A stretch of 64,000 bases of DNA from Ceratorhiza oryzae-sativae (lineage: Eukaryota; Basidiomycota; Agaricomycetes; Cantharellales; Ceratobasidiaceae): contig JARWMV010000018.1 in assembly GCA_030998015.1 (NCBI GenBank), forward strand, positions 186,001 through 250,000, read 5' to 3'. A model generated the notes under the pieces. It was not told the DNA's origin, searched no databases, and worked only from the letters and a program-made list of their open reading frames with translations. This document shows, piece by piece, positions 1 to 12,234 of this stretch (its first letter is position 1; each line of letters begins with the position of its first letter). The translations under genes were made by a program, and so were the position numbers.

Positions 1-960
1 CTCTGCTGCAACTGCGGGCCTGGCCCGCATGGACAGGACGGAGAGTGAGGTCACGTGACTATCATCGATTTGCTCGAACAATGTTGATAATTATGTCTGA
101 GTGTCAATGATCTTGTGTTGGATACACAGATTAGTTAAGACAGATGTTGCCCATCCAGGCATATAATCACTCAGTGAGAATTAATATCACTATTTAATGT
201 TTTACACCTCCTGAGGCAGCTGTGGAGACCCTCTGCTACACCTGCGGGCCTGGCCCGCATGGACAGGATGGAGAGTGAAGTCACGTGATTACCAGTGATT
301 TGCGCGAACATTGTCAATAATCATGTGTTTGATACACGGATTTGTTAAGACAGATGTTGCCCATCCAGATGTATAATCACTCGGTGGGAATAAATATCAC
401 TGTTAAATGTTTAACAGCTCCTGAGGCTGCTATGGAGACCCTCTGATACACCTGCGGGCCTGGCCCGCACCAACACCACGGAGAACAATGTCACGTGACT
501 ACCGCTTATTCACAGAAACACTGCCAATAATGTGTGAGTGTCAATGATCTTGTGTTTGATACACGGATTCATTGACACAGATGTTGTTCATCAGGGTTTA
601 TAATCACTCAGTGAAAATAAACATCAACATTAAATGTATAACAGCTCCTGAGGTAGCTGTGGAAACCCTCTGCTCCATCTGCGGGCCTGGCCCGCATGGA
701 CAGGACAGAGAGTGATGTCACGTGATATATGTTGATTAAATAAACAATGTTGACAATCATGTGTGGGCACCCAGTTCTGGGGCACGATACACAGATTCAT
801 TCAAATAGATTGAGAGTTTGAAAAATCTGTTCACAATGGCTTATATTTTGTGACTGAGAACAAATGCTTAAAGGTCCTGGAGGTACATGTGGAGCCCCTC
901 TGGGCCAACAGCTGCGGGCCTGGCCCGCATGGATGGGGGGAAACCTGTCACGTGACACCA
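1..960. repeat. Tandem repeat with GC palindrome and CACGTG
   Basis: Five degenerate copies of a unit of about 210-233 bp run from the left edge, so the array may extend outside the window. Each copy carries the perfect palindrome TGCGGGCC-T-GGCCCGCA (starts at 13, 243, 453, 680, 913). A CACGTG follows (52, 282, 492, 719, 949), 39 bp from the palindrome start in four copies and 36 bp in the fifth. Flanking text such as CTCCTGAGG and AATCACTCAGTG also repeats. I see no coding potential. Binding of a dimeric regulator to the palindrome and a bHLH factor to CACGTG is inference. Confidence 0.9.
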
Positions 961-1029
961 CTGTGTGCAGCATTACATGTATATACTGCAATGATAAAAA
1001 ACATAGCAATCAAAGAGGAATTATGTTTT

Positions 1030-2185
1030 TTTGAATGTAGATGATTCTCCCAACTCAGCCTGAGGCTATGTAAGACATCTACAGTATGTACAAGGTGCAG
1101 GAAACTTCTTTCTACATCACCCCATTATTGGCCCCTGAGAGAAAAGTTTCCTTAGTGACGGAGGGTTACTTGTTGGCTAAAGTCATCAAGAAAATAGTAT
1201 TTTAATCTTCAATAGTACTACAGTTCTAATAGCTAACATTGAACCCAATGCATATATACCTCTCTTAGACATGATCTACAAGTCCACTGTTGCAACTCTC
1301 CCATTGTGGAAGTTTTGGATCCGGAGTCTCAGTCGTATATTTTGCATATCAACGTTGCCGGGCTTGCCTTGCTCTGTGGATTTTTGATTATACCAGCTAC
1401 ACTTCCAAAATTTTGAATCCCATGATTCCAGGGAAAGCCCCTGGTTGATACAAGGTCATGCTTGCAAAGTAAAATACACATCTTTCCACCCTTGTATGGT
1501 CACCCATGCTCCTTGTTACTCCAATTTTTTTATGTAATGGTCGCCTTTGCTCCCATTGCTTTGTGGAAAGAACCACTGTGTAACATTTCTTTTCACTTGG
1601 TTGCTACAATCTCAATGTGTACAGTGTTGTTGAGTGAAAATACCCATTGTGAGGGCTTTTGCCCTCTGGCCAAGGGACATGATGAGTGGTTTATGAGCAG
1701 CAATGTCAGGAACATGGGAGGGAGAGGAAGTGTGGATGCTTGCCACAAGTTGACCCACACCTAGATGGTATGTCTTGTCCTGACGGTGAAACTATATCTT
1801 GTCGTTTGAGTCAGGAGTTTTTCCAAGGCCGATACCTTCTGACAATGAAGCCTTGGATTAGGTGGGTTTTGAGTGTTTTTTCAACGTAGTTGGACTTTAG
1901 TGCAATGAAAATGACACTGTCGAGCAGTGGTTGTCAATGGTCTCACAACAAAGGAACCAGGCCTCCACATTTTGCAAAATAGCCACAAAGTGTAATCCAA
2001 AACCTTCGGTCTTGGGTGCAGGTCTACACTCCTTGAAGCTGAGATGTGGGCCCTTGCGCTTGTTGTGCAGGGCTTCATCCTTGCTCCTGCCCCAGCCCAT
2101 GCGTGCTGAGCATTAGGCGATCAAATAACGTGGACCGTTCGCCACTCATTAGCATAATGCTTGAAATCACTTAGAGGGGGTATAT
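1030..2185. other. Intergenic stretch, nothing recognised
   Basis: Only short open frames are present and none shows a familiar motif or plausible splicing. No repeat structure was recognised. Confidence 0.5.
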
Positions 2186-2189
2186 ACAA

Positions 2190-3005
2190 GTGAATACAAG
2201 TGAAGTAAAGTGGATACTGGAGGGTGAGCTGGCGGGCATCCTGTGTGCTACCCAGATCCAGGAGTGCATGCTGTATATCAGCGAAGCAACTGACTACATG
2301 GACTTGCAATTGGCCATCACCTGCATTGAGGGATTCACCGAAGGCGCTCCGTCGGGGCTGGTAGACGCTATTAGATCAAGCCTGGAAAAGATCAAGGCTA
2401 GGAGGGACAGGCAATCGCTCGCGCTACATTGGTGCCCCACTCACAGGGGCAATGTTGGTAATGCATTGGCAGACCATGAGGCCAAGGTCACGGCCAGCGG
2501 GGAGCAATACTCCCCAGAGTTCATCCCCAGACTACTCAGACTGTACAAGCGAATAATCACCTGCTCAATAGCGAAGACCCTCTTCAAGGAAACAAACCGC
2601 GCTTTCGCGTTCTCCAGCTGGACTATTATGGACACGGCATAGAGGCTCCTGGACAAGTACCCGCCAATCAGGCCAGAAACCTTTGTCGACGACATGGCCA
2701 ACCTCCCTCGCTCCCACTCTACTCTCCTCTTCCAGCTCATCACAGGGCACATCCAGCTCCAGCGACACCTCCACAGCATCTAAGTTGTGGCCTTGCCGAT
2801 CTGCAAGGGGTGCAGGAAAACCAAAGAGACGGTTGCTCACTTCATGCTCCGATGCCCCCGTTTTGAGCGGATCAGACAGGAGGTTCTAGCCTCAAGGGGC
2901 TGCGAATTTCTGAATCTCTCCTATCTCTTCTCTGATAAAGACGCTTTCCCTATTGTTATCGAATATGTTAGACACACGCATCGTTTCTCAGACTTACTTC
3001 GGTAG
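2190..3005 (+). mobile_element. 5'-truncated LINE (Tad1/I-like) remnant: RNase H and C-terminal zinc-knuckle part
   Basis: This is the 3' end of a non-LTR retrotransposon reading frame. The first part resembles an RNase H domain, with a motif around 2430-2500 (HWCPTHRGNVGNALADHEAK) matching the usual W-x-P-G-H-x-G-x-x-G-N-E-x-A-D pattern. The last part (about 2790-2880) has C-x2-C ... H-x4-C, as in the C-terminal knuckle of fungal and animal LINE ORF2 proteins. The frame holds two in-frame stops (about 2640 and 2780), so it is dead. The reverse transcriptase and endonuclease are absent, as expected of a 5'-truncated insertion. No clean poly-A tail or target duplication was found. Confidence 0.75.
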
Positions 3006-3232
3006 CTTTCATCTTGCTCTTAGATAGCATCTTATTGTCCTTCTAGTAAACGTGTTTTGACTGTAGATTTGCAATATGTCTCTCTCTCCCTTCTTCTGTG
3101 CGGCGCTCTATACTCCTGTATCATCTCCCCACTCCCTTTTGATCAGATGTTCAATTTTGTATGAGACCAAGTGTTATGGCTCACATCCATCACAGATGAA
3201 TACTGACATTGATTGACCACAACAAGTTATAA

Positions 3233-5826
3233 CTAAGGAGATACACGGGCGGAAGAAAAATATGGGGCAACAACAGAGAACACATCATTGACCTTGCAGA
3301 TGATACCAGAGAGGTTTTTTGTAGGCAGCAACCACATCTGCTCACACAACGAGCACTGCAATGTGACCTCTGCCTGCGCTACCGCTGTGCCGTCCTCGCA
3401 GTTATGGTTCACTACCCACCGTTTCAACTTCCGTCGGGCCCGAGGAGCATCCAGACTGCAAGGACACACACGATTTATGTCTGGCAGGGCACGGCCCAGT
3501 GGCCTGGTGTCAAAAGGGGATGCCACGATAGTAAGCGTTGGCCGGTTGGCTGAGAACCAGACAAGATCGGACGACTGGAAAACAGCCTGGTTCTCCATCC
3601 ATGCCATGACTAGTCTAGGGATGGCACTCTCCGTGCCTTCCAATGTGGCCTCGCAAACATCTGCAGCAAATCTACCCCATGCTGGTCCCTCAAAACCCCT
3701 AAGATGCCAGCTGACAACAATGTCACCGCATTGAAAAAGTCTGCATCAAGAGAATGTTAGCTACCTGCCGTGCAATTACTCCCACAATACCCCACAATAC
3801 TACCCTTGCATAGCTGCTTCCAATGCTCTTGTTTCACTCATGCAAGATAAGTGAGATCCAGAGCCAACCACAATTGCACGCCGTGTCAGGGCCAATTTCG
3901 AAATTTCCCTGACGTGCCTTCGGCCAACAACTAGCAGCTAACAACTGGCACAATCAGACATGAAAGCGTTGATACATCGAATGTCTTCACCTCAGATATG
4001 TCATCTGGATCTGCTTCGATGATACCCTGGGGCTCCAATGACTGAACAAAGTTAGTTACATGGATGAGGACCAAATGAAACCACGCTCTACCAACGAAGG
4101 TTAGTATGACCATACTGTTGCCGAACACAGTCAAACTCTTACCGCCAAACGGAGAGGAGACAGGATCTCGACCGTCCAATGGTTGTGTCGGTAATCGCTC
4201 TGCAGAGAGGGTATTAGCTGAATAAATGGACGTGAACACTTGGCACACCTCCCAGCCAGCATGAGAAAGGTGGGCAGCAGCATGCCGACCAACTTCCACT
4301 GCATCATACATGACATCTTTGTGGTGCAGAACCACAACCAGGAATTTGGGAGCTTCCAGATTTGAATGCGAACCAGCAGGAATTGTTGTGTGCTGCATGT
4401 CAGGAACAGGATTGTAGGGTAAGATAATCAGTGAATAAAAATAAGCTGATGACTTACATGTGTTAGATTGCCCGACTGAACATTTTGACATGACCCTGTG
4501 GGTATCCAGCACGTGTGAGAGCATGAGATGAAAACTTGCAATCAGGTACTTACCATGTCCAATCCTGAAAGGCCAGTGTTGCCAATTCTGTCAGTGTAGA
4601 CAGCCTCTTGGCACAAAGTCAATCCCTGGTTGGGCATCATTTGGCTAGATAACTCAGCATCCATTAATTGCTTCAATTCCTGTAACTACGAGAACATAGA
4701 GATCAGCTGCGCTATGAATGATATAAAAGCCATCTTACTAGCTGCAAAAATATGTGTTGTGGTTGTGTTGGCTCCACCTGTAGGGAATGTGTTAGTGGAA
4801 CTCGAGTAGGATAATTGGATGCACCAACCTCTGTGTACAGTTTCCTGACCTCCTTGGCCCAGATATCGATACTATCTGTACAAACATGCAGGTCGATATA
4901 TCGATTCCAAGTTGCTACTGGGCTATCCCTATTCACGTAAATGACCAGGCCCCCCATCACGAACATGTCTAGACAGGCTCTTCGCCATGGATGCAACCCT
5001 GGGAGTCAAGAGCGAAGTTCCAACAATTAACAACAGCTTGGTTGCTTGTCCATGGGCTGCTATCATCTGTTTGTAGTCTTGCCCATCCCGTCCTTCGACC
5101 GATTCCTGGTTGAAAACTATTGCAGGGGCTAGGTATCCAACCAGCCTCAATCTTTTGCCCTGATGTAATGCCTGTGAATCTCAAGATAATTTCAATATAA
5201 AAGTTGCACAAGCCTATTAAGTACTTACTCTGCTCTACACAACTAGGACAGGGGATGCTCTCGCTGTCAGCCAACCTCTGATCACATGAGTCTGTTGGCT
5301 GAGCTGGGATCTGACGACAGATTCTACATATGAGCCGGGAGTTAGATCTGTGAAGCTCAAATATGGTCTTTTCCATGTCTGGATAGTTGCGTGTTTGCAA
5401 GCCATCAAAGTTCTGGGTCTAGCATTGCACCAGTTGATCAAAGCATTGAAAGGAATGCACAAGCTGGTGAAACTCTGACAGCCGAGCAGCTCGACATTGG
5501 ATACGGATCTTTAGCATCTCCATGTTTAAGATGCATAACAGCTTTGGGTCGCTGAGTGTGCTTAGGTCAAACATATCGTCCAGATAACGATGCACCGTTG
5601 TGGCGGAAGTTTTGATAGTATAGCCCATTTTTGGATCGAAAGTCCTGCTGGGAGTGAGTTTTTGTGCCCATCAAGTGCAAACGTTGAACTCACCTTGATT
5701 CCAAGACGTTGAGATACCTGCCCCGCATACAACAGTAATGCCTGGAGCAAACCTGATAACTTGGCTAAGTTTCTCTAGGAGATAGGGCAGTTTGCCTGGT
5801 CCATTTTGTATAGTTAAGATAGGCAT
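3233..5826 (-). pseudogene. Type I sirtuin-family copy 1 (decayed)
   Basis: A multi-exon Sir2-type gene reads from ATG 5826. The NAD-binding motif VVCGAGIST lies near 5720, TQNFDGLQ (the canonical TQNIDGL) near 5420, and ELHR with the catalytic His plus zinc pairs CRIC and CPSC near 5240-5350. IVGTSLLTP lies near 5010. After the Sir2 part come the family middle module (FLVVVLHH near 4310) and the C-terminal module (TRPLGRALP, CPC, W, CSLC at 3340-3500). Damage: a TAG stands where relatives have Tyr directly before TQNFDGL (about 5420), the GAGIST exon does not join the next one in frame, and another frame break occurs near 5170. Sir2 domains are NAD-dependent deacylases or NADases; which one applied here cannot be told. 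Confidence 0.75.
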
Positions 5827-5872
5827 ATTTGGAAACAGAGTCAGCAGTTGAGAGGAAACAATAGGCACTTGT

Positions 5873-5878
5873 CACGTG
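5873..5878. promoter_or_regulatory. CACGTG box upstream of sirtuin copy 1
   Basis: GTCACGTGA lies 47 bp upstream of the ATG at 5826 on the minus strand. It belongs to the set of CACGTG sites found before many genes in this window. Confidence 0.5.
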
Positions 5879-5899
5879 ATAGGCTGTCCCCTTTGCCCG

Positions 5900-7945
5900 C
5901 AACGGATTCTCTATGCTTTTTCAACAGTGAGCCACTCAGTGCAACCAAAACTGTGAAAGTGCTGACATAATGCTGACAGGTCATCGGATTGTATCACATA
6001 ACCGAACTGTGGGATTCTTGGTCTGTATCTGTTGGCGTTGGGTGGGCTCAAGCACAGATAGCCTGAAACAATTTGAAAGTTATACCTCTAGTGGCTAGGA
6101 TCTGTAGTACGAACAAGCAAATAGTTCAGCAGCCAACAAATTCCGCCATCAGGTGCATATCACAGGTGCCTCCAGATTAGTGCGTGAAGCCTGTTTGGTT
6201 TGACCAAAGTGCATGAATCGTGGGTATCACTGGCTCTGAGCTCACTATAATTGAATATTTGGCATGTTTTCCTTGGTCGCTGGCCAAGATATTGTGCAAA
6301 AACAGAGGGAAATCATTGGCTGATGGGCTGGTCAAAGTGCCAGAAGACTCATTGCCGGCCTGCAAAGCAATTTCTATTGAAATGCAAACGGGATAGAGGA
6401 TTTCTGAGGGGCCACTAAATATTATTATTGCTATCCGGGTGCTGCGCTTTGTGCAATCACTATAGAGGTACAACAGCGTATGGCGTCCCATGAAAGAAGT
6501 TGTACTTCGTATCTGCCAGTGGACCAATTTCGAGCATGCTTAGTAGCACTCTAATAACTCAGATTGGTTCAATCAACGACTCCATGGGCGGATGTTAGTG
6601 CCCAGGGTCTGCCTATGAACAGCTTGAACCAGCTCTGTGCTGTAAGCTTGCTGAACACGAACACCTTGTCAGAAATATTTCATAACCGAGTGATAGAAAA
6701 TCTTCCTGCAAATTTTGCATTTCTGCTGGAGTGCTGGGAAGTTACACAGCCGAACCCTCTCACAAATAGGTAACCTACATTATTAGGCCCTGTAAGAGCA
6801 GCATGTCTGTCATATCCTGACCAAATTGTGCTGGCGCTTCCTCTCAGGTTTGCTGCCATTTTCTCTACATGTACCCGGTTTCTGTTCTTCCATCAAAAGA
6901 ATTTTTGTTTTTTTCTGTCATGTGTAGGATGAAATTTAGAAGATATATCCAAAGGCCACACCTCTAATTAACTACAATATAAATAATTTAGCAAACTTAA
7001 TGGCCTTGAAAACTTCTCCTCAAGACTATGGAACCAGCAGAATACCACCACTAGACAGCTGTCGAAGACATAGATAAAGACTGGAGCGTAACTTTGTGAT
7101 CCAGAGGTAGAAGGACTCTTTGGAATAGACGAAACTATTAGGCAGACTCTCTGGGACATACCCAGAGACATGTCAAAGGCATTGTGCAACTCTGTTGATC
7201 GTCAGCCACTCTCCTCTGCTGGGTAATGTTGTGTCACATCGAGGTTGTAGTACACCTCTACACCCTTGGCTCGTCGATTCGCCTGCCCCCTGGCCTGTAG
7301 CTATGCTTAGGATACCGCCCAATACTTTGTTGTCTCCTATCCAGAATACACTGGAGTCTAGTAGTATGTCTTGACCTGGCACGGAAGCGAACTCCTATCA
7401 CCCCCGCAGCTCTTCTCTGTGCCTTTAGGGATTTCCGCCCCTCTGCAATGTGACAGGCCTACCAACCGGCTTGATGGCCTCTTACCCTGATCTGCTTTTC
7501 ACACACTACCGACCCCCAACGCCCTTCCACCTGTAACGTTACTATGTCTTGTACAGGGCGTAGAGCTCAGTTGTCGGATGTGCCTATTTTCTTCCCCTCG
7601 TCCTTTTGTATCGTTGTGAGATTGACGATATTAGGCCTGGCCTCTGGGCAACTATGAATCGCCCAATGTATTCTATTTTTTAGAAGCAGACACAACGTAT
7701 GATGATGTGGCAATTAAATGGAGGTGGCGAGTCTGTTCAAAGTCTTGGACAGCAGAGAATTCTGAGGGCGAGCAGTCTGAAGAAGATAAACCATTTGTAT
7801 ATTTGTAGAACGTGCTTATTTTTGCAAGAATAAGATGAAAATATAGAGCAAGCACGCTTCTACAGTACGAGTCAAAGGAAAAAAAATAACAACAAATGGC
7901 CGTCCGAATATAACAAATTACAAAGGAATGGCTGTGGTGGCAAGG
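5900..7945. other. Intergenic, no gene recognised
   Basis: No open frame here shows a known motif or a paralogue elsewhere in the window. The text near 7600-7680 (AGGCCTGGCCTC followed by an ATGAATC-rich tail) loosely resembles the 3' end of the LINE at 53.9 kb and may be an old LINE tail. Confidence 0.4.
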
Positions 7946-7950
7946 CAGAA

Positions 7951-10093
7951 TTAGGACGGTGGGAGGTTTTTGGAAACGTCGAACGTGCGGTCGAACATCG
8001 TTCGATCGAACTCGGCGATCCGGCCTTCGATCGCGGGTTCCTTGAGACCGGCTTCCCAGGTTTTGACCGTCCGCATAACGTACATCCAGATTGAAAGGTA
8101 ATGTTCCGTGCCAAATAGCGAGCACAAGGTCCTGTCCCGAGCCCAGATTGACAAACGAGCCACCAACCTGTCCTGAAGTTCTCCCCGCTGTGCCATTGGG
8201 ATGACCACAGCTGCGGCGAACATCTCCAGCAAGCATATCATGGGGATACGCTCCTTTGCTGTCGGGAGGATCGCTTCAACGGGGAGCAAGAATTGGATCA
8301 CAACACCAAGCATTGCAGGATTCCCCCACATACTATACGGCCACCGCTCAATCGACCACTCACGAAATCCTGTCTTCGAGACCCCTTGTGACACATGGAA
8401 CGAAAAGATATTCCGGCATACCTGCCGGGCCTCCACGACCACAGGTTCATGCAGCGCTCCTGGGCTGCAGGTTGCATGGACGTCGTCCGTAAAAATATCT
8501 GGCATCAGCGCGGCTATCGTAGCTGCACTAATGCCTGGTCTTGGATCGGACACCGTTGGGGAAGCCACTGGCTCATCGACGACAGTGGGAAGGGTAGAAG
8601 GGGTGTTAGTTGTCATCGCGGTCTCAACTGTGTCGTCCTGTGTACGGCCGCCTTTGTGAGTGGTAGCATTTGGAGGGGGATCGAGAGGCTGTGTTGTAGG
8701 CGACGGGGTGTCGAGTGACATCAGTGACCCGTCTAGGGCGCGATCCAGCGCTCCGGCGGAATCCTGTATTTATGATACTGATGAATCAATGTGCTAGGAT
8801 TTCTTTTCCTCGGGTACTCACAATTTGTTTGGAGCCTGAAGGCGCGCTTGAAATGCTTGATCCAATTGCTGGCTTGCTCGACAGTGGCGCTGGTAAGCAA
8901 AAAGAATTAAATTTCGTTTCGAGTTCGACCTGTCGACATTTGGATGCTCACCTCCCATTGGCACATTTACACTCCCAGCAACCCCAGGCTTGGGGCTGGC
9001 GCCTTCCTCTGATACAGACCGAGACGCCAGGTCCTGCCCCGGTACAATATCCTGCTCCTTGCTCGTCTGGGTATCTTCTGTCCTTCGAGCCTGTGTTCAA
9101 ATATATTAGCCTTGCTGAGTCCCCCTCCCCCGTCACACCGCTCACCTCCTCTTCAATGTGCGTATCCTGTACGCAGAGCGGAATCGTGTTGGAGGATTTC
9201 ACAATCTTCCTCCGTTTTTTTGCTTTCTCCCCACGGTACTGTCATCCTTTTCTTGCTTGTTCCAGGGGAGCCCGGATTGATCTGGTTCGCCACGGTCATA
9301 CCTTCGAACCGCCAAAGCAAACCGTGGGTAAAGGTTCCGCTCAATCCACCACGATGGACAAGGATCGCGTCCTTAAAGATCCTTGAACGGCCGCGCAAAC
9401 ATTCCGTTGTACCTGTATGACGCGATGAAATTGTCCCAAATTGGCTCGTACGCCAGCATCGGGATCAGAGGGACATATAAATATTTGGCAGTTTCAAAAC
9501 ACAAAACAGGAAATTCGCTTTGGGAAGCGAGTGAGTTTTGAACATCTTAGAGAAAAAGTGAAAATTGCAGATGCTCACCCGCTAGCGAAAAATTCAACCC
9601 TCTGAACACAGGAGTTTGTCGGAAACACCGACATGGCTTCGGTAAGAACTGGAAAACCTTCTAGCTCCCAATATCCACTTGCGACGACGTCGTGGGTATT
9701 GGAGTCGCTTAGAGGTGCAACGATTCCCGTGAGCTTGACGCCTCTCCAGTGGGTTTTGAAGGGTTAGGGGTATAAAGGGCCCCCATTTTCGTTAGTTTGA
9801 ATGTGTTGATTGCACGCACAATCACTTCGAGCCATGTCCTGGTCAGAAGAAAGTATCAAAAGCAGTTGAGACTCACGGTGCCGTCCCTTGTGACCTTCTT
9901 CTACCATCGCCTTCCGTTTCCCCTTCTTACTGGAACCTCTGGCCGCTGGCTGCTCGATTTCTTCTGGACTATATTCAGACAGCAACACCGTCGATTCCGG
10001 TACGAAAGTCCATTCCGCGTCCTCAGCAGGCACAGCAGATGGCCCAGCTTGCCCTCCCCTTGACTTCTGAGCTGCAGTGCGGGTTCGGGCCAT
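7951..10093 (-). CDS. Family B copy 1 with histone H3-tail-like N terminus and extended C terminus
   Basis: Predicted multi-exon gene of unknown function. It starts MARTRTAAQKSRGGQAG, which without gaps matches the H3 tail at A1, R2, T3, A7, K9, S10, G12, G13 and A15. A basic KKGKRK stretch (likely nuclear signal) follows, then the family B core shared with the copies at 37 and 60 kb (HWRGVKLTGIVAPL near 9730; FETAKYLYVPLI near 9480). An intron GTGAGC...AAAG of about 70 bp falls at exactly the position and phase seen in copy 2. Downstream exons (9400-8720) are low complexity, and the last exon (8721-7951) encodes about 250 residues (WSIERWPYSMWGNP, hydrophobic helices) with no counterpart in the other B copies. 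That part could be a separate gene. Two CACGTG sites lie at 10151 and 10175, upstream of the ATG. Confidence 0.6.
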
Positions 10094-10150
10094 GATTCAG
10101 AGTGTAAGTCAATCGTTTCGGGTGGTGGGTAAGGGCTCGTGTGACGCCAT

Positions 10151-10180
10151 CACGTGCGTTTAAACAAACGCGAACACGTG
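10151..10180. promoter_or_regulatory. Two CACGTG boxes upstream of family B copy 1
   Basis: CACGTG occurs at 10151-10156 and 10175-10180, 58 and 82 bp upstream of the ATG at 10093. They flank the inverted GTTTAAACAAAC text. Confidence 0.5.
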
Positions 10181-10381
10181 CCGCTGGAACGCCACGGTGA
10201 CTCAGGGTCTGTTCTCTTGCGCCTCAAATGGACCCAGTTTGTCAGGTGCTGTAAAAAATAGACCATTGGCGGACGGTGGTTAAGGTACATGGCTTGCAAC
10301 ATTAGAGCGGTGAAGGCTGAATCGTAGCACAGTTGTCAAACATATTTTGTTATAATATTGGTAAAGTGAAATGTATTCGCG

Positions 10382-10796
10382 TTACATGGATTTCAAGACG
10401 CGAGCAACGTTATACCTCCAGACACTATCACTCACTCGGCGTCTGTTCAAAAGTAGGCTCAATATGCATGAGGCCAAGTTGATGACACACACACCGTTGT
10501 GGACCGGGATCAGCCCGCTTTCCTCGCCAGGGGCACTTGCACAGGGAAGGCCGGACTGATGACTCTTGAATTGGCCTAGAGGTTTTTTAGGAAAAAAATA
10601 TTGTGTGTGACACAAAACACCCACCGTCAAGACCGGTCGGGCTAGCCCCCTTACCTGTGCCTTCTTCAGCTAGGTGCGCTGCCACTATGAAACATTAGGT
10701 ACTGCTGTTAGGAGTGACGGCCGACCTATACTTACTTGACTTCATTGGAGCCTTTCCGCCGGTACGTTTTCGGTTGGTCTGTTTAGTGCGCGGCAT
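10382..10796 (-). CDS. Small protein with a near-exact histone H3 N-terminal tail
   Basis: ATG 10796 opens MPRTKQTNRKRTGGKAPMK. Compared with the H3 tail ARTKQTARKSTGGKAPRK it keeps R2, T3, K4, Q5, T6, R8, K9, T11, G12, G13, K14, A15, P16 and K18, and changes A1 to P, A7 to N, S10 to R and R17 to M. Three exons splice in frame with good signals: 10796-10736, 10684-10655 (donor GTAAGT, acceptor CATAG) and 10575-10382 (donor GTAAGG, acceptor TCTAG), giving about 94 residues. The remainder does not show a convincing histone fold, and H3 is 135 residues long. It could be a decayed H3 variant or a tail mimic fused to a new C terminus. A CACGTG lies 36 bp upstream (10832). Conservative H3 tails are normally nearly invariant, so S10R is notable. 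Confidence 0.65.
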
Positions 10797-10831
10797 GGGG
10801 TTGTAGTGGCAAGAGTCAGCCTTCCGCTCAG

Positions 10832-10837
10832 CACGTG
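10832..10837. promoter_or_regulatory. CACGTG box upstream of the H3-tail-like gene
   Basis: GCACGTGACT lies 36 bp upstream of ATG 10796, a distance very similar to the boxes before several other family genes. Confidence 0.5.
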
Positions 10838-11558
10838 ACTCCGACTTTCTATGTGTGAAATTAAACAACACTTGCTGAACTCGCACGATCATCAATAGCG
10901 ATGATGTGACGACCATCGATGGTTGGCTGCTTAAGCGGCTACTGATGGCAGGGTCGATTGGTGAAATATTTCTACTGTCAATCCATTATTAGAAAAAGCG
11001 GAGAGACGCCCCAGTATTGTCTCGGTCTCGCTTGAATCTGTCAAGGTGCAAGGTGTGAGATTGCGATGTAAGATGTTTCGTAGTACTCCGTAAAGAAGTG
11101 AAATGTATATTACTGACGGTTATTCACACTGGTACATAACCCTTGATATCAGCTATTTACTGGGGGGTCTCCTTGGCTCGGATTTGGCTCAGTTCATAAT
11201 GACAAGTGAAATGTAAATTACTGGAAGCCAAGACCATAGGAAGGAGCTAAACGTACCATTCTGATGTGATGTCCGGCACATCTCCCATTGAACTGATCAT
11301 GCCCAGAGGGCATATTACCTGACAGTGGTATGAGCACAATGCGTAAAACCTGAAATAAATAGGTGTACTGAAGGACCAGCACGTCTATGCTATTTTTCCT
11401 TTTGGAACGCTTTATTGTGCAGCTGTTTCATGTGCAGCGGGGAAGATTTCACGAAACGCAGTCGAATGCAAAGTAAAGACACAATGAAGGTTTTTTATAA
11501 TCTTGTTTCGACTCATATATCTTATTTCAGCTGTTTTTCACTTGGCCTTCCAAGCATA

Positions 11559-11876
11559 ATGTTCACGTTTGTCTTGGACTACCTTTGGACCGCCCTCACC
11601 AAACTTCCTCCTGCTATTCCCGACCGTCCGACTCTCGATGTTCGTCCTTTTTTTCCATCAGATGCCGGCATGGAGACAACGGAGAGCATCGATGATGCTG
11701 TCCACTTTGAATTCGAGCACATGTTTGGTCCCAAAGTTCACATGTTGACTTTGCCCAAAGCCGGACTGGTGGTTGTCCAGAGCTGGAAGTTGGCCTCTCA
11801 GATGAAGAGCCTGTTGGACCAAAAAGCGATCTTGACGAATTTGATGGGTCGACGAAGATGGTTTCCGAAAGGATAG
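11559..11876 (+). CDS. Hypothetical open frame
   Basis: An open frame of about 105 codons starts at ATG 11559 (MFTFVLDYLWTAL) directly after a pyrimidine-rich CAG (11530) that could be an acceptor. I recognise no domain and there is no paralogue in the window. It may be a real exon, or chance. Confidence 0.3.
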   Translation: MFTFVLDYLWTALTKLPPAIPDRPTLDVRPFFPSDAGMETTESIDDAVHFEFEHMFGPKVHMLTLPKAGLVVVQSWKLASQMKSLLDQKAILTNLMGRRRWFPKG

Positions 11877-12234
11877 GTGACAAGCCGACAGAGCAGAACC
11901 GGTATTTCATGTAGGGCAATGACACAGCCTGTTAACAAAACGTTATTACATGGATTTGCTGTGAATTAAATATTTTGACAGCCAATTATGGAAGTACTAA
12001 GTAATGTTGACAGTCGGTCACTAACTCGGCCATTTCAGTGCTTCAAGTTAAAACAACGCAAAAAGGTCAGAGTGAGTTCTTTACGGAACAACAATGGTTT
12101 TGGCTGCTGACGCAATTTATGCATATGTTTTAGAGATCATCCAACAACTATGGGAAATATTTACATGCTTATATTGATATAAATCGAGAAATCACTTTGT
12201 ACACATGGAACATCACAATCGATTCAGGCGTGGT

